A DNA stretch of 64,000 nucleotides from CAVVFX01 sp963747535 (GCA_963747535.1 CAVVFX010000008.1:1-64000); one strand, 5' to 3'; shown: positions 17,158 to 26,272, counted from the stretch's first letter. Notes: a model not told the origin generated them from the sequence alone. Made by a program: numbers and translations.

Positions 17158-18915
17158 GTGTCCAGATCTACTCCCCGTCGTAAATATCCGCCGCCCGCTG
17201 CCGCCGGGCAGCAGCCCAAACCACGAGCCAGTCAGCCCGCTGCCGCTGTTGCGCCGAAATGGCATCTCGATCTGACGATCAGCGTGGTCCTGCTTCTTGG
17301 GGTGATCGGCGTTTACTCCCAGGTAGGCCACTTCTTTTTCGTCACTTATGACGATCCCTTGTATGTTACTGAGAATGCCCACGTCCGTGCCGGGCTGACG
17401 CTCGATAGCATCAAGTGGGCAATGACCGCCGTCGATGATTCCAACTGGGTGCCCTTGACTCTGCTCTCGCATATGGCTGTCTGCGACTTGTTCGGTATGC
17501 AGAGCGGCATGCACCATTGGGTGAACGTAGTGTTACATGGCTTAGCGTCCGTGCTGCTTTTCGCCGGACTCAGACGCGCAACCGGCTCACTCTGGCCCAG
17601 CGCATTCGTGGCCGCAGTCTTCGCGCTGCATCCGCTGCATGTTGAGTCGGTCGCCTGGGTCACCGAGCGCAAAGATGTTCTCAGTACGTTCTTTTGGTTT
17701 CTGGCGCTCTATGCCTATGTGCTCTACAGCGAACGGCCCGGTCCTCGCCGCTACTGGATGGTGATGGCGTTGTTCTGTCTCGGGCTGATGGCTAAGCCGA
17801 TGCTAGTGACCTTTCCGTTTACCCTGCTGCTGCTCGATATCTGGCCTTTGCGCCGCGCGCAATTTCCCCGGACGCTCTGGGAGAAGGTCCCGTTTTTTGC
17901 GGTTTCTGCCGCGTTCTCCGTCCTGATTTATTTGGTTCAACGACCGGGTGAAGTGGTTCAAGCCATGTCTCGTGGGGAGAGCGTGCGGAACGCGCTGGTT
18001 TCCTATGTCAGTTATATCGGACAGATGTTCTGGCCTGCCGGACTTACCTTATTCTATCCATACCGGACTTCTCTGACGCCATGGCAGGCCGCCGGCGCGC
18101 TCGCGATCCTCTTAGCTATTTCGGTGCTGGCAGTCCTCACGCGGCGGACGCGTCCGTACATTGCGACCGGCTGGTTCTGGTACCTCGGAACGTTAGTTCC
18201 CGTCATCGGATTGATACAGTTTGGCATCCGTTCTCACGCCGATCGTTATATGTATGTCCCGATGGTCGGTCTATCCATGATCCTGGCGTGGGGAGCGGCG
18301 GATCTTGTCCGCAGATGGCCGCAGGCAAAACTCGCCATTGCCTCGTTAGGGGTCGTTTCTTTACTGGCGTGCTTTTTTGCCGCGTCGGCGCAAGCGGAAT
18401 ACTGGCGGAACAGCGAGGCCCTTTTTCAACGCGCCATCAGCTTGTCGAAAGATAACTACCTGGCGCAGTACAATCTGGCCGATTACCTGATGGAAGTTCC
18501 CGGCCGTGCCGACGAAGCCGTCCCTCACTTCGAGGAGGCCCTTCGCCTCCGGCCGGACTCAGCTTTCGCTCATAACGGCCTGGGCGGCTACCTAATGCAA
18601 ACCGGGCACGATGCGGAAGCTGCTGCACAATTCGAAGCTGCGCTACGCCTCAATCCGGACCTGGCCGCGGCTCATTTTAACCTCGGAGTGATTTACTCGA
18701 AGACTCCGGCCCGCGTGCCCGAAGCCATCGCTCACTACGAGACCGCGTTGCATGCATTTCCGCAATACGCACGGGCGCATAAGAACCTCGGGATGCTGCT
18801 CCTGAGCCTCGGCCGCACACCTGAAGCCATCTCTCATCTCGAAGCCGCGCAGAGCATCCAACCCGATCCTGAGATCACCCAAATTCTGAACTCGCTGCGA
18901 CCCGGGCAGCGCTAA
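17158..18915 (+). CDS. TMTC-like GT-C membrane protein with TPR tail (paralog 3)
   Basis: 585 residues, GTG start (MSRSTPRRKYPPPAAAG). It has the same plan as paralog 2: a basic, proline-rich cytosolic start; a first helix; an acidic loop FFVTYDDPLYVTEN; HPLHVESVAWVTERKDVLS; about ten further helices; then TPRs (AHNGLGGYLMQTGHDAEA, AAHFNLGVIYSKTPARVPEA). The close match in order and residues to paralog 2 and to the truncated copy between them shows tandem duplication. The likely activity is glycosyl transfer from a lipid carrier outside the membrane; donor and acceptor are unknown. Confidence 0.75.
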   Translation: MSRSTPRRKYPPPAAAGQQPKPRASQPAAAVAPKWHLDLTISVVLLLGVIGVYSQVGHFFFVTYDDPLYVTENAHVRAGLTLDSIKWAMTAVDDSNWVPLTLLSHMAVCDLFGMQSGMHHWVNVVLHGLASVLLFAGLRRATGSLWPSAFVAAVFALHPLHVESVAWVTERKDVLSTFFWFLALYAYVLYSERPGPRRYWMVMALFCLGLMAKPMLVTFPFTLLLLDIWPLRRAQFPRTLWEKVPFFAVSAAFSVLIYLVQRPGEVVQAMSRGESVRNALVSYVSYIGQMFWPAGLTLFYPYRTSLTPWQAAGALAILLAISVLAVLTRRTRPYIATGWFWYLGTLVPVIGLIQFGIRSHADRYMYVPMVGLSMILAWGAADLVRRWPQAKLAIASLGVVSLLACFFAASAQAEYWRNSEALFQRAISLSKDNYLAQYNLADYLMEVPGRADEAVPHFEEALRLRPDSAFAHNGLGGYLMQTGHDAEAAAQFEAALRLNPDLAAAHFNLGVIYSKTPARVPEAIAHYETALHAFPQYARAHKNLGMLLLSLGRTPEAISHLEAAQSIQPDPEITQILNSLRPGQR

Positions 18916-18997
18916 GGCGCCGCGCCCGGTTAACGTCCGCGACATTATCTTCACAAACCTTTTACTCGCAATCGCGCTCCCTACGCAGTCTCAACTA

Positions 18998-19252
18998 ATG
19001 ACGGAACTTTTTACTGCGAGGGAAAAACAAGTGATTATTCCACAGGTAGGTAAGCCACGGAATTACCGATCGATAACCTGGATTGCGACGATTCTGCTAC
19101 TCCTCACATTTGCCGTGCTGGATGCCGGCGCTCTGGCGTGGTCGGCGTCTGTTATCAGCGGACGACAACTGGCCGCGGAACTATTTACCTTCTTTACCGT
19201 CGTGGGCGGCACGGTCATCACAGTCTGGTGGATGACAGCGGACCGGTCCTGA
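18998..19252 (+). CDS. Small two-helix membrane protein, unknown
   Basis: 84 residues with two hydrophobic segments (ITWIATILLLLTFAVLDAGA and LFTFFTVVGGTVITVWWM) and a short polar N-terminus. I do not recognise the family. The ATG at 18998 has no good Shine-Dalgarno; the GTG at 19031, preceded by gaggg at 8 bp, may be the real start (73 residues). It could be a small inner-membrane protein linked to the downstream kinase gene, but nothing proves this. Confidence 0.4.
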   Translation: MTELFTAREKQVIIPQVGKPRNYRSITWIATILLLLTFAVLDAGALAWSASVISGRQLAAELFTFFTVVGGTVITVWWMTADRS

Positions 19253-19382
19253 ATCGCGAGCCGCCGCCTGCAGGTGTCGTATCCTTGTTAGCACCGATGC
19301 TGACGCAGAAACACACCGTTACTGATGATTCGGCGTTTGCGCATATATAATTGATGGCCGGAAGGTTGCTGCTTCTACTCCC

Positions 19383-22103
19383 ATGACGATGCGCTGGCGG
19401 CTTACCGAAGAGATCTTCAACGAAGCGCTGAATCTTCCGCCAGACGGGCGAAACGTCTATCTGGCGGAGGTCTGCGGTTCTGACGGGGAACTGCGCAACG
19501 AAGTGGAATCACTGCTGCTTTACGCCTCCGACAGCGAAAGCTACCTGCAAGCCCTGGTGGATGAAACGGCCCAGGACCTGAATTCCAGCCTGCCGTTCGT
19601 CGAGGGCGCCAGAATCGGGCCTTACGCAATTCTGCATGAAATCGGCCGGGGAGGAATGGGCACCGTGTACCTCGCGGCCCGGGCCGATGGACAATTCGAG
19701 CAAAAGGTCGCGCTCAAGGTCATCAACGTGGGGATCGATCCGGGGTTCGCGCTGGAGCACTTTCTACATGAGCGGCAAGTCCTCGCTAACCTCCAGCATG
19801 CCAATATCGCGCGGCTGCTGGATGGCGGAACCACGGAATCCGGACAGCCGTATTTCGCGATGGAGTACCTCGAAGGTGAGCCGCTGACGAAATACTTCTC
19901 GCGCCGCGGCCTGGGTCTGGCTGAACGGCTCAAGATTTTTGAGCAGGTCTGTTCGGCGATTCACTACGCGCACCAGCAACTGGTGATCCACCGCGATTTG
20001 AAACCGGACAACATTCTGGTCACCAAAGAAGGGGTTGCCAAACTCCTCGATTTCGGAATCGCCCAACTGCTGGGCGCCGCTCCTAACGGCGATACCGCCG
20101 GAGAGCGGTTCATGACGCCTTTCTATGCCAGCCCGGAACAATTCCGCGGCGAGTCATCGAGCACTGCCTGCGATGTCTACTCGTTGGGCGCGATTCTCTA
20201 CGAGGTTGTCTTTGGCCGGCAGCCTTTCGATTTTCGGGGCAAGAGTCCGGAGCAAATCGAGAAGATGATCTGCACAGACTACCCGCAGCCGTTGCCGGGC
20301 GACCTGGGCGACATCGTTCGTAAGGCCATGGACAAGGATCCCACGCGCCGCTACGCCTCGGCCGAGGCGCTGGCTGACGACCTGCGTCGCTACAGCGGGG
20401 AATTTCCCGTTCGCGCGCACGCCGGCGGTCCGCTTTATCGCACGCGGAAGTTTGTGGTGCGCAACCGCGTGCTCAGCGGAGTCGCGGCGATTCTGTTGGT
20501 CCTGATTCTGACCGCAACCGCGTTGATCGTGCACGAAGCCAACATCGCCTGGCATCGGGCCGGCCAGGTTCGCGACCTGGCCGAAAGCCTGCTGACGGGT
20601 TTCAACGAAAGCGGGGACGGGCCCGAGTCCACCGCGCAGCGCGCCCAGCGGGTCCGCCACGCTCTCGATAGCCTCGGCCAGTTATCGGCAGGGACGGGAA
20701 GGGATTCCGCACTCGACCTCAAGATCGCCATTGCCTATCAGCACGTGGGCGACGCGCAGGGAGATCCTCTGCGCCGCAGTCTCGGCGATTCGGCCGGCGC
20801 CGGGCGCAGCTATCGCGCGGCTATAGCGATTCTGGAGCGCCTCGTCAGCCAGCGCGAGCAGATCCCTGCCGCCGAGAGCGAACTTCTGCAGGCCGACTAC
20901 CGGCTCGCCATGCTTCTGCGCGCCACCGGCGGAGCGAAAGAGAGCCTCGATTATTTTGTCCGGGCCAGCCGGATGGCCGATGCCGCCATGGCCCGATCTC
21001 CCAACGATCTGCATCTGCAGTTTGATGCCGGCGAAATCAACTCGGATATGAGCCGCGCGCTTGCCGGTCTCGGACAATATCCCGAAGCGGGTGCGGCCAA
21101 CACCCGCGCCATCGCCATCTTTGAGAAGCTGACCCGCGCCGAGCCGGCCAGTCAGGACTATCGGGATGGGTTAGCCAACAGTTACGCCCAACGAGGCACG
21201 CTGGCCAATGTCGCGGGAAACCTGCAGGAGGGCCTAAAAGATTTCCAAAAGAATCTGGAGCTTCGCGAGGCACTCGCGGCCGAACTACCGAACAGCCCAG
21301 CCGCGCAGCGCAACCTGATGCTGGCGTACTCCCGACTGGGGGACGTTGCCGGTTATCCCGCGATGCCGAATCTCGGGGATCGCGAAGGCGCCGTCGGATA
21401 TTTCCGCAAGTGCCTGTCGATCGCCCAATCCATTGCCGCGGCGGATCCGACAGACCAGAACGCGCGCTTCGATCTCTCTATGGCGCGTCTTCGTCTTGCA
21501 AGCACCCTGGTCGCCATAAAGGACGCCGATACCGAAGCCCGGGACGAAGCCCTCCGGATGCTCCAGTTAGGCTTGGTGGAAACCGAGCGCCTGCTCGCCG
21601 CAGATCCACAGAATAAGCGCTATCTGGGGAATGCCGGCGTCTTCCGGCAAATGCTTGGCGATCAGTTCCGGCGGGCGGGAGACGATCAGACCGCAATCGT
21701 CGAATACGAACGCGCACTGGCATTAACGGATCGCCTGCGGGAGCGTGATCCAAGCGACGGAGGTGGCTGGCTGGCGACTGCGGTGGATGCGCTGACTTCC
21801 TACTCCCAAGTAGCGGCCCGCCTGGGTGACCGGACGCGCGCCGCGGCCATCGAAAAGCGGATGATCGAACTGGCGGAACGAGCCGGAACCTTTCGTGCCG
21901 CGGTCGGACGAGTGAGAGCTCCGATGCTTTACTCCGCTCTGGGCGAGATGCGCCTCGCGTTGGGTGAGATTGAACCCGCACGGACGTGGTTTCAAATGAG
22001 TGTCGAAGGTTGGCAGAAGCTGCAGTCTGAGGGAATGGTGAGCGCCTTGTACGAGAAGGAACCGGCTCGCGTTGCAGCTCTCCTTGCCCGCGTCTCCCGT
22101 TAG
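19383..22103 (+). CDS. Membrane serine/threonine protein kinase with periplasmic TPR domain
   Basis: 906 residues. The Hanks-type kinase spans residues ~78-340: glycine loop GRGGMGTVY (89-96), catalytic lysine K112 in VALKVI, HRDLKPDN (203-210) and DFG (223-225). All are intact, so it should be active. A single membrane helix (VLSGVAAILLVLILTATAL, ~363-381) is followed by a long C-terminal region with TPR-like helices, expected on the outer face. The first ~75 residues (FNEALNLPPDGRNVYL, then ELRNEVESLLLYA) are the usual N-terminal helical segment of acidobacterial kinases. It probably senses an envelope signal through the TPRs; targets are not evident from neighbours. Confidence 0.88.
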   Translation: MTMRWRLTEEIFNEALNLPPDGRNVYLAEVCGSDGELRNEVESLLLYASDSESYLQALVDETAQDLNSSLPFVEGARIGPYAILHEIGRGGMGTVYLAARADGQFEQKVALKVINVGIDPGFALEHFLHERQVLANLQHANIARLLDGGTTESGQPYFAMEYLEGEPLTKYFSRRGLGLAERLKIFEQVCSAIHYAHQQLVIHRDLKPDNILVTKEGVAKLLDFGIAQLLGAAPNGDTAGERFMTPFYASPEQFRGESSSTACDVYSLGAILYEVVFGRQPFDFRGKSPEQIEKMICTDYPQPLPGDLGDIVRKAMDKDPTRRYASAEALADDLRRYSGEFPVRAHAGGPLYRTRKFVVRNRVLSGVAAILLVLILTATALIVHEANIAWHRAGQVRDLAESLLTGFNESGDGPESTAQRAQRVRHALDSLGQLSAGTGRDSALDLKIAIAYQHVGDAQGDPLRRSLGDSAGAGRSYRAAIAILERLVSQREQIPAAESELLQADYRLAMLLRATGGAKESLDYFVRASRMADAAMARSPNDLHLQFDAGEINSDMSRALAGLGQYPEAGAANTRAIAIFEKLTRAEPASQDYRDGLANSYAQRGTLANVAGNLQEGLKDFQKNLELREALAAELPNSPAAQRNLMLAYSRLGDVAGYPAMPNLGDREGAVGYFRKCLSIAQSIAAADPTDQNARFDLSMARLRLASTLVAIKDADTEARDEALRMLQLGLVETERLLAADPQNKRYLGNAGVFRQMLGDQFRRAGDDQTAIVEYERALALTDRLRERDPSDGGGWLATAVDALTSYSQVAARLGDRTRAAAIEKRMIELAERAGTFRAAVGRVRAPMLYSALGEMRLALGEIEPARTWFQMSVEGWQKLQSEGMVSALYEKEPARVAALLARVSR

Positions 22104-22131
22104 TCCCCGGTGAGACCGACTTTTCTTCGTG

Positions 22132-22195
22132 GGGCAGACCATCGTTTTTTGTGGTCTGCCCGGCTGCGCAGCAGCCGCCAGCCAGACTTTTCGTC
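22132..22195. repeat. Cluster of three palindromes downstream of kinase gene
   Basis: gggcagacca (22132-22141) pairs with tggtctgccc (22152-22161) around a T-rich loop. ggctgc-gca-gcagcc (22162-22176) and agac-ttttc-gtct (22183-22195) follow at once. The first may terminate the kinase transcript. The serial arrangement resembles the cluster at 57629-57701. Confidence 0.65.
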
Positions 22196-22249
22196 TGTCC
22201 CTAACAACTTTTGCCGGAACGCTGCCGTGATACGCTAAAAAATCCCCTC

Positions 22250-23173
22250 ATGCGTAACGTCATCATTGTAGGTTCCGGCTGCGCCGGTAATACCGCAGCC
22301 ATATACACCGCGCGAGCCAGTTTGAAACCGCTCGTGGTGCAAGGCCATGAAGCCGGCGGACAGCTTTCCATTACCAGCGAAGTGGAAAATTTCCCGGGGT
22401 TTCCGGACGGCATTCAGGGCCCCGAACTAGTCGAGAACATGAAGAAGCAGGCCGAGCGTTTTGGCGCGGATTATCTGCACGGCGCGGTCCTCGAAGCCGA
22501 TCTCTCGCAGCGCCCTTTCCGGTTGAAGGTGGAAGACGAGTGGCTTGAGGCGCGCACGCTCATCATCGCGTCGGGTGCGTCGGCGCGCTGGGTCGGGCTG
22601 CCTAACGAACAGAAGCTCATCGGCAAAGGCGTGAGTTCCTGCGCGACCTGCGACGGATTCTTTTATCGCGGCAAGAAGATCATGGTGGTAGGCGGCGGCG
22701 ATTCAGCGATGGAGGAAGCCAATTTTCTGACACGCTTCGGATCGGAGGTTTCGCTCGTCCATCGACGCGATACTTTCCGCGCGTCGAAGATCATGCTCGA
22801 TCGCGCCAAGGCTAATCCAAAGATCAAGTTTCTTACGGACACGGTGGTGGACGACGTCTACGACGTTGAAAAGGGCCACGTCACGGGGGTGAAACTGCGC
22901 AATGTGATGACGCACCACGCCTGGGATCAGGACGTCGACGGGTTCTTTGTGGCCATCGGCCACATTCCCAACACCGCGGTGTTTCGCGGTCAGATTCTGA
23001 CCGATGAAGATGGTTACATCCTGTCGCAGGGCGGCGCGCGAACCAATATAACTGGCGTCTTCCATGCGGGGGATGTGCAGGACCGGGTCTACAAACAAGC
23101 CATCACGGCGTCGGGCGCGGGTTGCATGGCGGCGATTGAAGCCGAAAGATTTCTGGAAGCGGAGGGACATTAA
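22250..23173 (+). CDS. trxB: Thioredoxin reductase
   Basis: 307 residues from the ATG at 22250 (MRNVIIVGSGCAGNTAA); a TTG 39 bp upstream is open but would add a non-family extension. It reduces thioredoxin with NADPH through FAD. The FAD-binding GSGCAGNTAA, redox-active pair C131-A-T-C134 (SCATCDGFFYR), NADPH-binding VGGGDSAMEEA and C-terminal GVFHAGDV are all present, and the length is standard. The ridA-like gene begins 3 bp after the stop, so the two are co-transcribed. Confidence 0.93.
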   Translation: MRNVIIVGSGCAGNTAAIYTARASLKPLVVQGHEAGGQLSITSEVENFPGFPDGIQGPELVENMKKQAERFGADYLHGAVLEADLSQRPFRLKVEDEWLEARTLIIASGASARWVGLPNEQKLIGKGVSSCATCDGFFYRGKKIMVVGGGDSAMEEANFLTRFGSEVSLVHRRDTFRASKIMLDRAKANPKIKFLTDTVVDDVYDVEKGHVTGVKLRNVMTHHAWDQDVDGFFVAIGHIPNTAVFRGQILTDEDGYILSQGGARTNITGVFHAGDVQDRVYKQAITASGAGCMAAIEAERFLEAEGH

Positions 23174-23176
23174 AAC

Positions 23177-23560
23177 ATGATCGAGAGACTAAGTCCGCCG
23201 GGCGTTCCCATACCGCGGGGCCCGTATTCGCCGGCTGTCAAAGCAGGTGGTTTTGTATACGTGTCGGGACAGGTCCCCATCGATACTTCCACCAATCAGG
23301 TGTCGCTCGGCGATATCCAGCATGAGACCCGGCTGGTCCTGAACAACACCAAGATGATTCTGGAGGGCGCGGGAGCGAACCTCTCGCAGGTAATCAAGTG
23401 TAGCGTGTACCTCGCGGACGGCGCCGACTTCAAAGCGATGAACGAAGTCTACGCCGAATTCTTCGGCGTGGATAAGCCGGCAAGGACTACGGTGGTCTGC
23501 CAGTTTGTGGCGAGTGATATTAAGGTAGAGATCGACTGCATCGCGTACGTGGGAGAGTAG
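23177..23560 (+). CDS. ridA: RidA-family enamine/imine deaminase
   Basis: 127 residues, full length for RidA (YjgF/YER057c). It hydrolyses reactive 2-aminoacrylate-type enamines released by PLP enzymes. Visible family features are GPYSPAVKAGGFVYVSGQ, the key arginine in KPARTTVVCQF and the C-terminal VEIDCIAYVG. It sits 3 bp downstream of trxB, so expression is coupled. A second, exported RidA-like protein is at 42885. Confidence 0.9.
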   Translation: MIERLSPPGVPIPRGPYSPAVKAGGFVYVSGQVPIDTSTNQVSLGDIQHETRLVLNNTKMILEGAGANLSQVIKCSVYLADGADFKAMNEVYAEFFGVDKPARTTVVCQFVASDIKVEIDCIAYVGE

Positions 23561-23624
23561 CTCAGCAACCACTTCTGACCCACGACCGTTAGGCAGTGGT
23601 TACGCAAACTTTTGCAAGTCGGTA

Positions 23625-24122
23625 CTAGTCCCGTCCCATCGCGAGATAGACCGCGCCAGGCACCACGAAAAGAACCACCACCATGCCGGCGGCAATCGCA
23701 CCGTGCTCCACCAGCAGCGCAACCAGTGTCTCCAGATCGAGACCGGCGACGCTCGAGGCAAGCGACCTGAGCACCCATTGAAACCAGGCCGATGTTGCGC
23801 CGAAACAAGCTCCCAGCAGGCCTACTACACACGTAAGGGCAATTACCTGGGTCGCGGTAATGGCATGGCTTGCGGATTCCGCGGCCTCGCGACGCGCACG
23901 CAGCCGGGCCAGCCACCAGACGCGGCCCGCGTCGGGAACCACCACCGCAGCCCGCATTTCCTCGCGCGCATCATCGATGGCGCCGGCTACGCGAGCGACG
24001 TCAGAGCAGATCTCGCACCCGAGAGCGTGTGTGCGCAGATCGGCGTCCACGCGGTCAGGCCAACGTGATTGCAGCACGGCTGCGAGTACTTCCGATTCGA
24101 ATTCGCATTCCACGGGTTTCAT
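23625..24122 (-). CDS. Zinc-type anti-sigma factor (membrane)
   Basis: 165 residues. The N-terminal ~45 residues contain HALGCEIC, an exact H-x3-C-x2-C zinc anti-sigma motif. Two hydrophobic helices follow (ITATQVIALTCVVGLLGACF and GAIAAGMVVVLFVVPGAVYL), anchoring it in the inner membrane. It overlaps the upstream sigma factor gene by 4 bp (ATGA), the usual coupling of an ECF sigma with its inhibitor. It should bind and silence that sigma factor until a signal releases it. Confidence 0.82.
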   Translation of the reverse strand: MKPVECEFESEVLAAVLQSRWPDRVDADLRTHALGCEICSDVARVAGAIDDAREEMRAAVVVPDAGRVWWLARLRARREAAESASHAITATQVIALTCVVGLLGACFGATSAWFQWVLRSLASSVAGLDLETLVALLVEHGAIAAGMVVVLFVVPGAVYLAMGRD

Positions 24123-24700
24123 GCTTCGCGTCTCTTTTCAAGGATGGGACGGCCGAGCAAGCCGGCTAACTTGCGTCGCGCCCGAAATAACAGGATCTTC
24201 AGACTGGAAGCACGCAGGCCCAGCACCTCGGCAATTTCGCGATGCGAGTTGCCCTCCGCATAAGCCAGCCACAGCATAGCCCGTTCGCGCGGCTTCAAAC
24301 GCGCCATGGCCCGAGTGAAATCCGCGGTGCGTTCCGTGGCGCGAGCCTGATCGCCGCTGGAAACGCGCTCGATATCGTCGCCCGCGAGAAACGTGGGACG
24401 CAGCAGGTTGCGCCTTCGCACGTCTCGCGCCAGATTGGTGGCAATGCGATAGAGCGAGTTGCGCCGGTGTTCTTCGCTGTCGTGGTTCGCGGCAGCGCGT
24501 AGAAAACGATAGAACGTCTCCTGCAGAAGATCGTCCGCCATTTGACGGTCCCCGGTAATGCGTGCCAGATAGGCCCAGACGCCGCGCGACGTCCGATCAT
24601 AGAATGCGCGAAAAGTTTCCTCGTCCATCACGAAACCCGCGCAGTCCTCGTGAAGGGTGTCGAGTTGGCTGACATCGGTGAAGGTCACGTCACGAAGCAT
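24119..24700 (-). CDS. ECF-type RNA polymerase sigma factor
   Basis: 193 residues. Sigma-2 region: FRAFYDRTSRGVWAYL, then GDRQMADDLLQETFYRFLR. Sigma-4 region: LKPRERAMLWLAYAEGNSHR, then AEVLGLRASSLKILLFRARR. It lacks sigma-1 and sigma-3, as ECF factors do. Start ATG at 24700; an inner start at 24628 (MDEETFRAFY) would remove a 24-residue non-conserved leader. It is the middle gene of a three-gene minus-strand operon (membrane protein, sigma, anti-sigma), with 14-bp and overlapping junctions. Confidence 0.88.
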   Translation of the reverse strand: MLRDVTFTDVSQLDTLHEDCAGFVMDEETFRAFYDRTSRGVWAYLARITGDRQMADDLLQETFYRFLRAAANHDSEEHRRNSLYRIATNLARDVRRRNLLRPTFLAGDDIERVSSGDQARATERTADFTRAMARLKPRERAMLWLAYAEGNSHREIAEVLGLRASSLKILLFRARRKLAGLLGRPILEKRREA

Positions 24701-24714
24701 AGGTAGTCGTGTCC

Positions 24715-25572
24715 TTATCCCCGGGTTAGCTTAACCGGTGTTTCGATCAGTCCGAGCCGTTGCGAGATCACGAATGAGATTATCGCCGATATCACGAACC
24801 CCACTCCCAGCGCGATGCCAAGGATTCCAAACGCGCGGAGCCCCTGCGACGCGTCACGATTGAATTGGGTGCCCATCACCTGAAGGCCGAGTCCCGCCGC
24901 TATCGATACGACACCCGCCTGTACCGACCAGAGAATCCGTCCGAGGGGCGCTCCCACGCTTCGCGGTCCGGGGTCGAGCGTGATGGGCGACGACTCCAGA
25001 AATTTCGCTCCCGCCGGCGACTGGATGTAAGCCAGCAGTTCTTCGTTGCCGGTGAACCGGTCGAGCAGTTTGGTATGGATATCGTTTTGCACCTTGGACA
25101 AGCGGTTCCATCGACGATAGTCCATGATGGTCCGGATCAGCCACGTGACCACGCCGATCGCCATACCGAATGCGGCGAAGATAAACAGGTTCTGTACCGC
25201 ACGATCCCAAATCCGCTCCGCCGCCGTGGACTCGTCGCGCTGAAACCGGCGATCGGAGGCATCGCCAACGTAGAACAAAGGATTTCGCGAAATCTCGGGA
25301 TGCGCGGTAAGAAACTTCGCGAGGGAAGGATAGGGCGCCAGAAAAGCCTGATTGCTGAGGAGGCTGGGATCGATGGCCAGGACTTCTCGCAGGGTAGGCG
25401 GATAACGTTCTAAAAGCCGTTGGAGTTCTCCCTTGGTGCGCTGTGCGTTGGGTTCCTCGATCGTGACGTCCTGCGGCGGAACAGGCCTTGGCGGCTGTGC
25501 CCAGCCCACGCCCAGCGATAAGGCCAATACGCCCAGTCCGAAAATCTGCCGAGTACCGATCCGCGCCATCAT
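24715..25572 (-). CDS. Exported membrane protein heading the ECF sigma operon, unknown
   Basis: 285 residues from the ATG at 25572 (MMARIGTRQIFGLGVLALSL), preceded by gagga at ~7 bp. A signal peptide is followed by a proline-rich stretch, a periplasmic domain with GELQRLLERYPPTLREVL and LAKFLTAHPEISRNPLFY, and three membrane helices (~130-150, 215-235, 250-272). It is co-transcribed with the ECF sigma and anti-sigma genes. I do not recognise the family. It could supply or sense the signal, or be the main regulatory target; both are inference. Confidence 0.7.
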   Translation of the reverse strand: MMARIGTRQIFGLGVLALSLGVGWAQPPRPVPPQDVTIEEPNAQRTKGELQRLLERYPPTLREVLAIDPSLLSNQAFLAPYPSLAKFLTAHPEISRNPLFYVGDASDRRFQRDESTAAERIWDRAVQNLFIFAAFGMAIGVVTWLIRTIMDYRRWNRLSKVQNDIHTKLLDRFTGNEELLAYIQSPAGAKFLESSPITLDPGPRSVGAPLGRILWSVQAGVVSIAAGLGLQVMGTQFNRDASQGLRAFGILGIALGVGFVISAIISFVISQRLGLIETPVKLTRG

Positions 25573-25651
25573 GCAAATTCCTCTCTGCCCGATAGTACGC
25601 AACGGGATGAGGGTGGTTAACAGACGCGCCCGGAAATCAGCCGGATTCTAG

Positions 25652-25996
25652 TCTAGGGTCAACGGTCCCTCCGGCGCACCGGACCAGATTTACGTCACGC
25701 ACAAGCTTTTCACCCAAGGCGAGGACGAGGCCAAACGAATTAAGGACGACTTTATCTCCGTCGAGCACTTTCTCCTCGCGGCGGCCGACGACTCGAAAGC
25801 ATTCCAGGAACTCGGCATCACGCGTGACCGCATCATGCAGGCTCTTCGCGAGGTACGAGGCAACCAGCGCGTCACCACCAAGAATCCCGAAGCCACCCAC
25901 GAAGCCCTGGAAAAGTATGGTCGCGATCTCACACAGGCCGCGTCGGCCGAAAGCTCGACCCGGTCATCGGGCGCGATGAGCGAGCTAATCGTTTGA
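25652..25996 (+). pseudogene. clpB: clpB N-terminal domain remnant
   Basis: An open frame without a start codon translates to a ClpB Clp-N second repeat and the linker to the first ATPase domain: DQIYVTHKLFTQ, GEDEAKRIKDDFISVEHFLL, ITRDRIMQALREVRGNQRV, NPEATHEALEKYGRDLT. After 25950 a frameshift moves the next family segment (KLDPVIGRDE) into another frame, and homology then ends. No ATPase domain follows. A TAG at 25649 closes the frame upstream. It is a decayed fragment of a chaperone gene, not functional by itself. Confidence 0.85.
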
Positions 25997-26065
25997 CTCT
26001 ATCAGGAATTTGTCGGGCTGCCTTTAACAACTTAAACCGCTTTCGTCAGTTTTCCTGAATGCAGA

Positions 26066-26215
26066 GTGTCAACTCATTCTGACGCTCCGTCACACGGAAT
26101 ATATCGCTGTTGGCTGGTGGGCGATCAGGTTGCGTGGATGGCGGACGCGTCGCCAGGTGCAAAGCAGAAATACCTGGGACTCTTTAATACTGGGGAAGCG
26201 GCCGCCGCCATCCGC
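26066..26215 (+). pseudogene. Possible glycoside hydrolase C-terminal fragment
   Basis: In frame with a GTG-type start the translation contains LVGDQVAWMADASPGAKQ, then KYLGLFNTGEA. This resembles the start of the C-terminal beta-sandwich of GH27-type alpha-galactosidases, where W-x-A-D...KYLALFN is common. The similarity covers only ~40 residues and then stops. The longer open frame beyond it is just the antisense of the sulfatase gene. Weak evidence; recorded as a probable remnant next to the clpB fragment. Confidence 0.3.
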
Positions 26216-26272
26216 GGCGATTGGGGCACGCAGGCACGAGTGCTTGCCCCAGGAGTTCAGGCGAGTCGTTTG

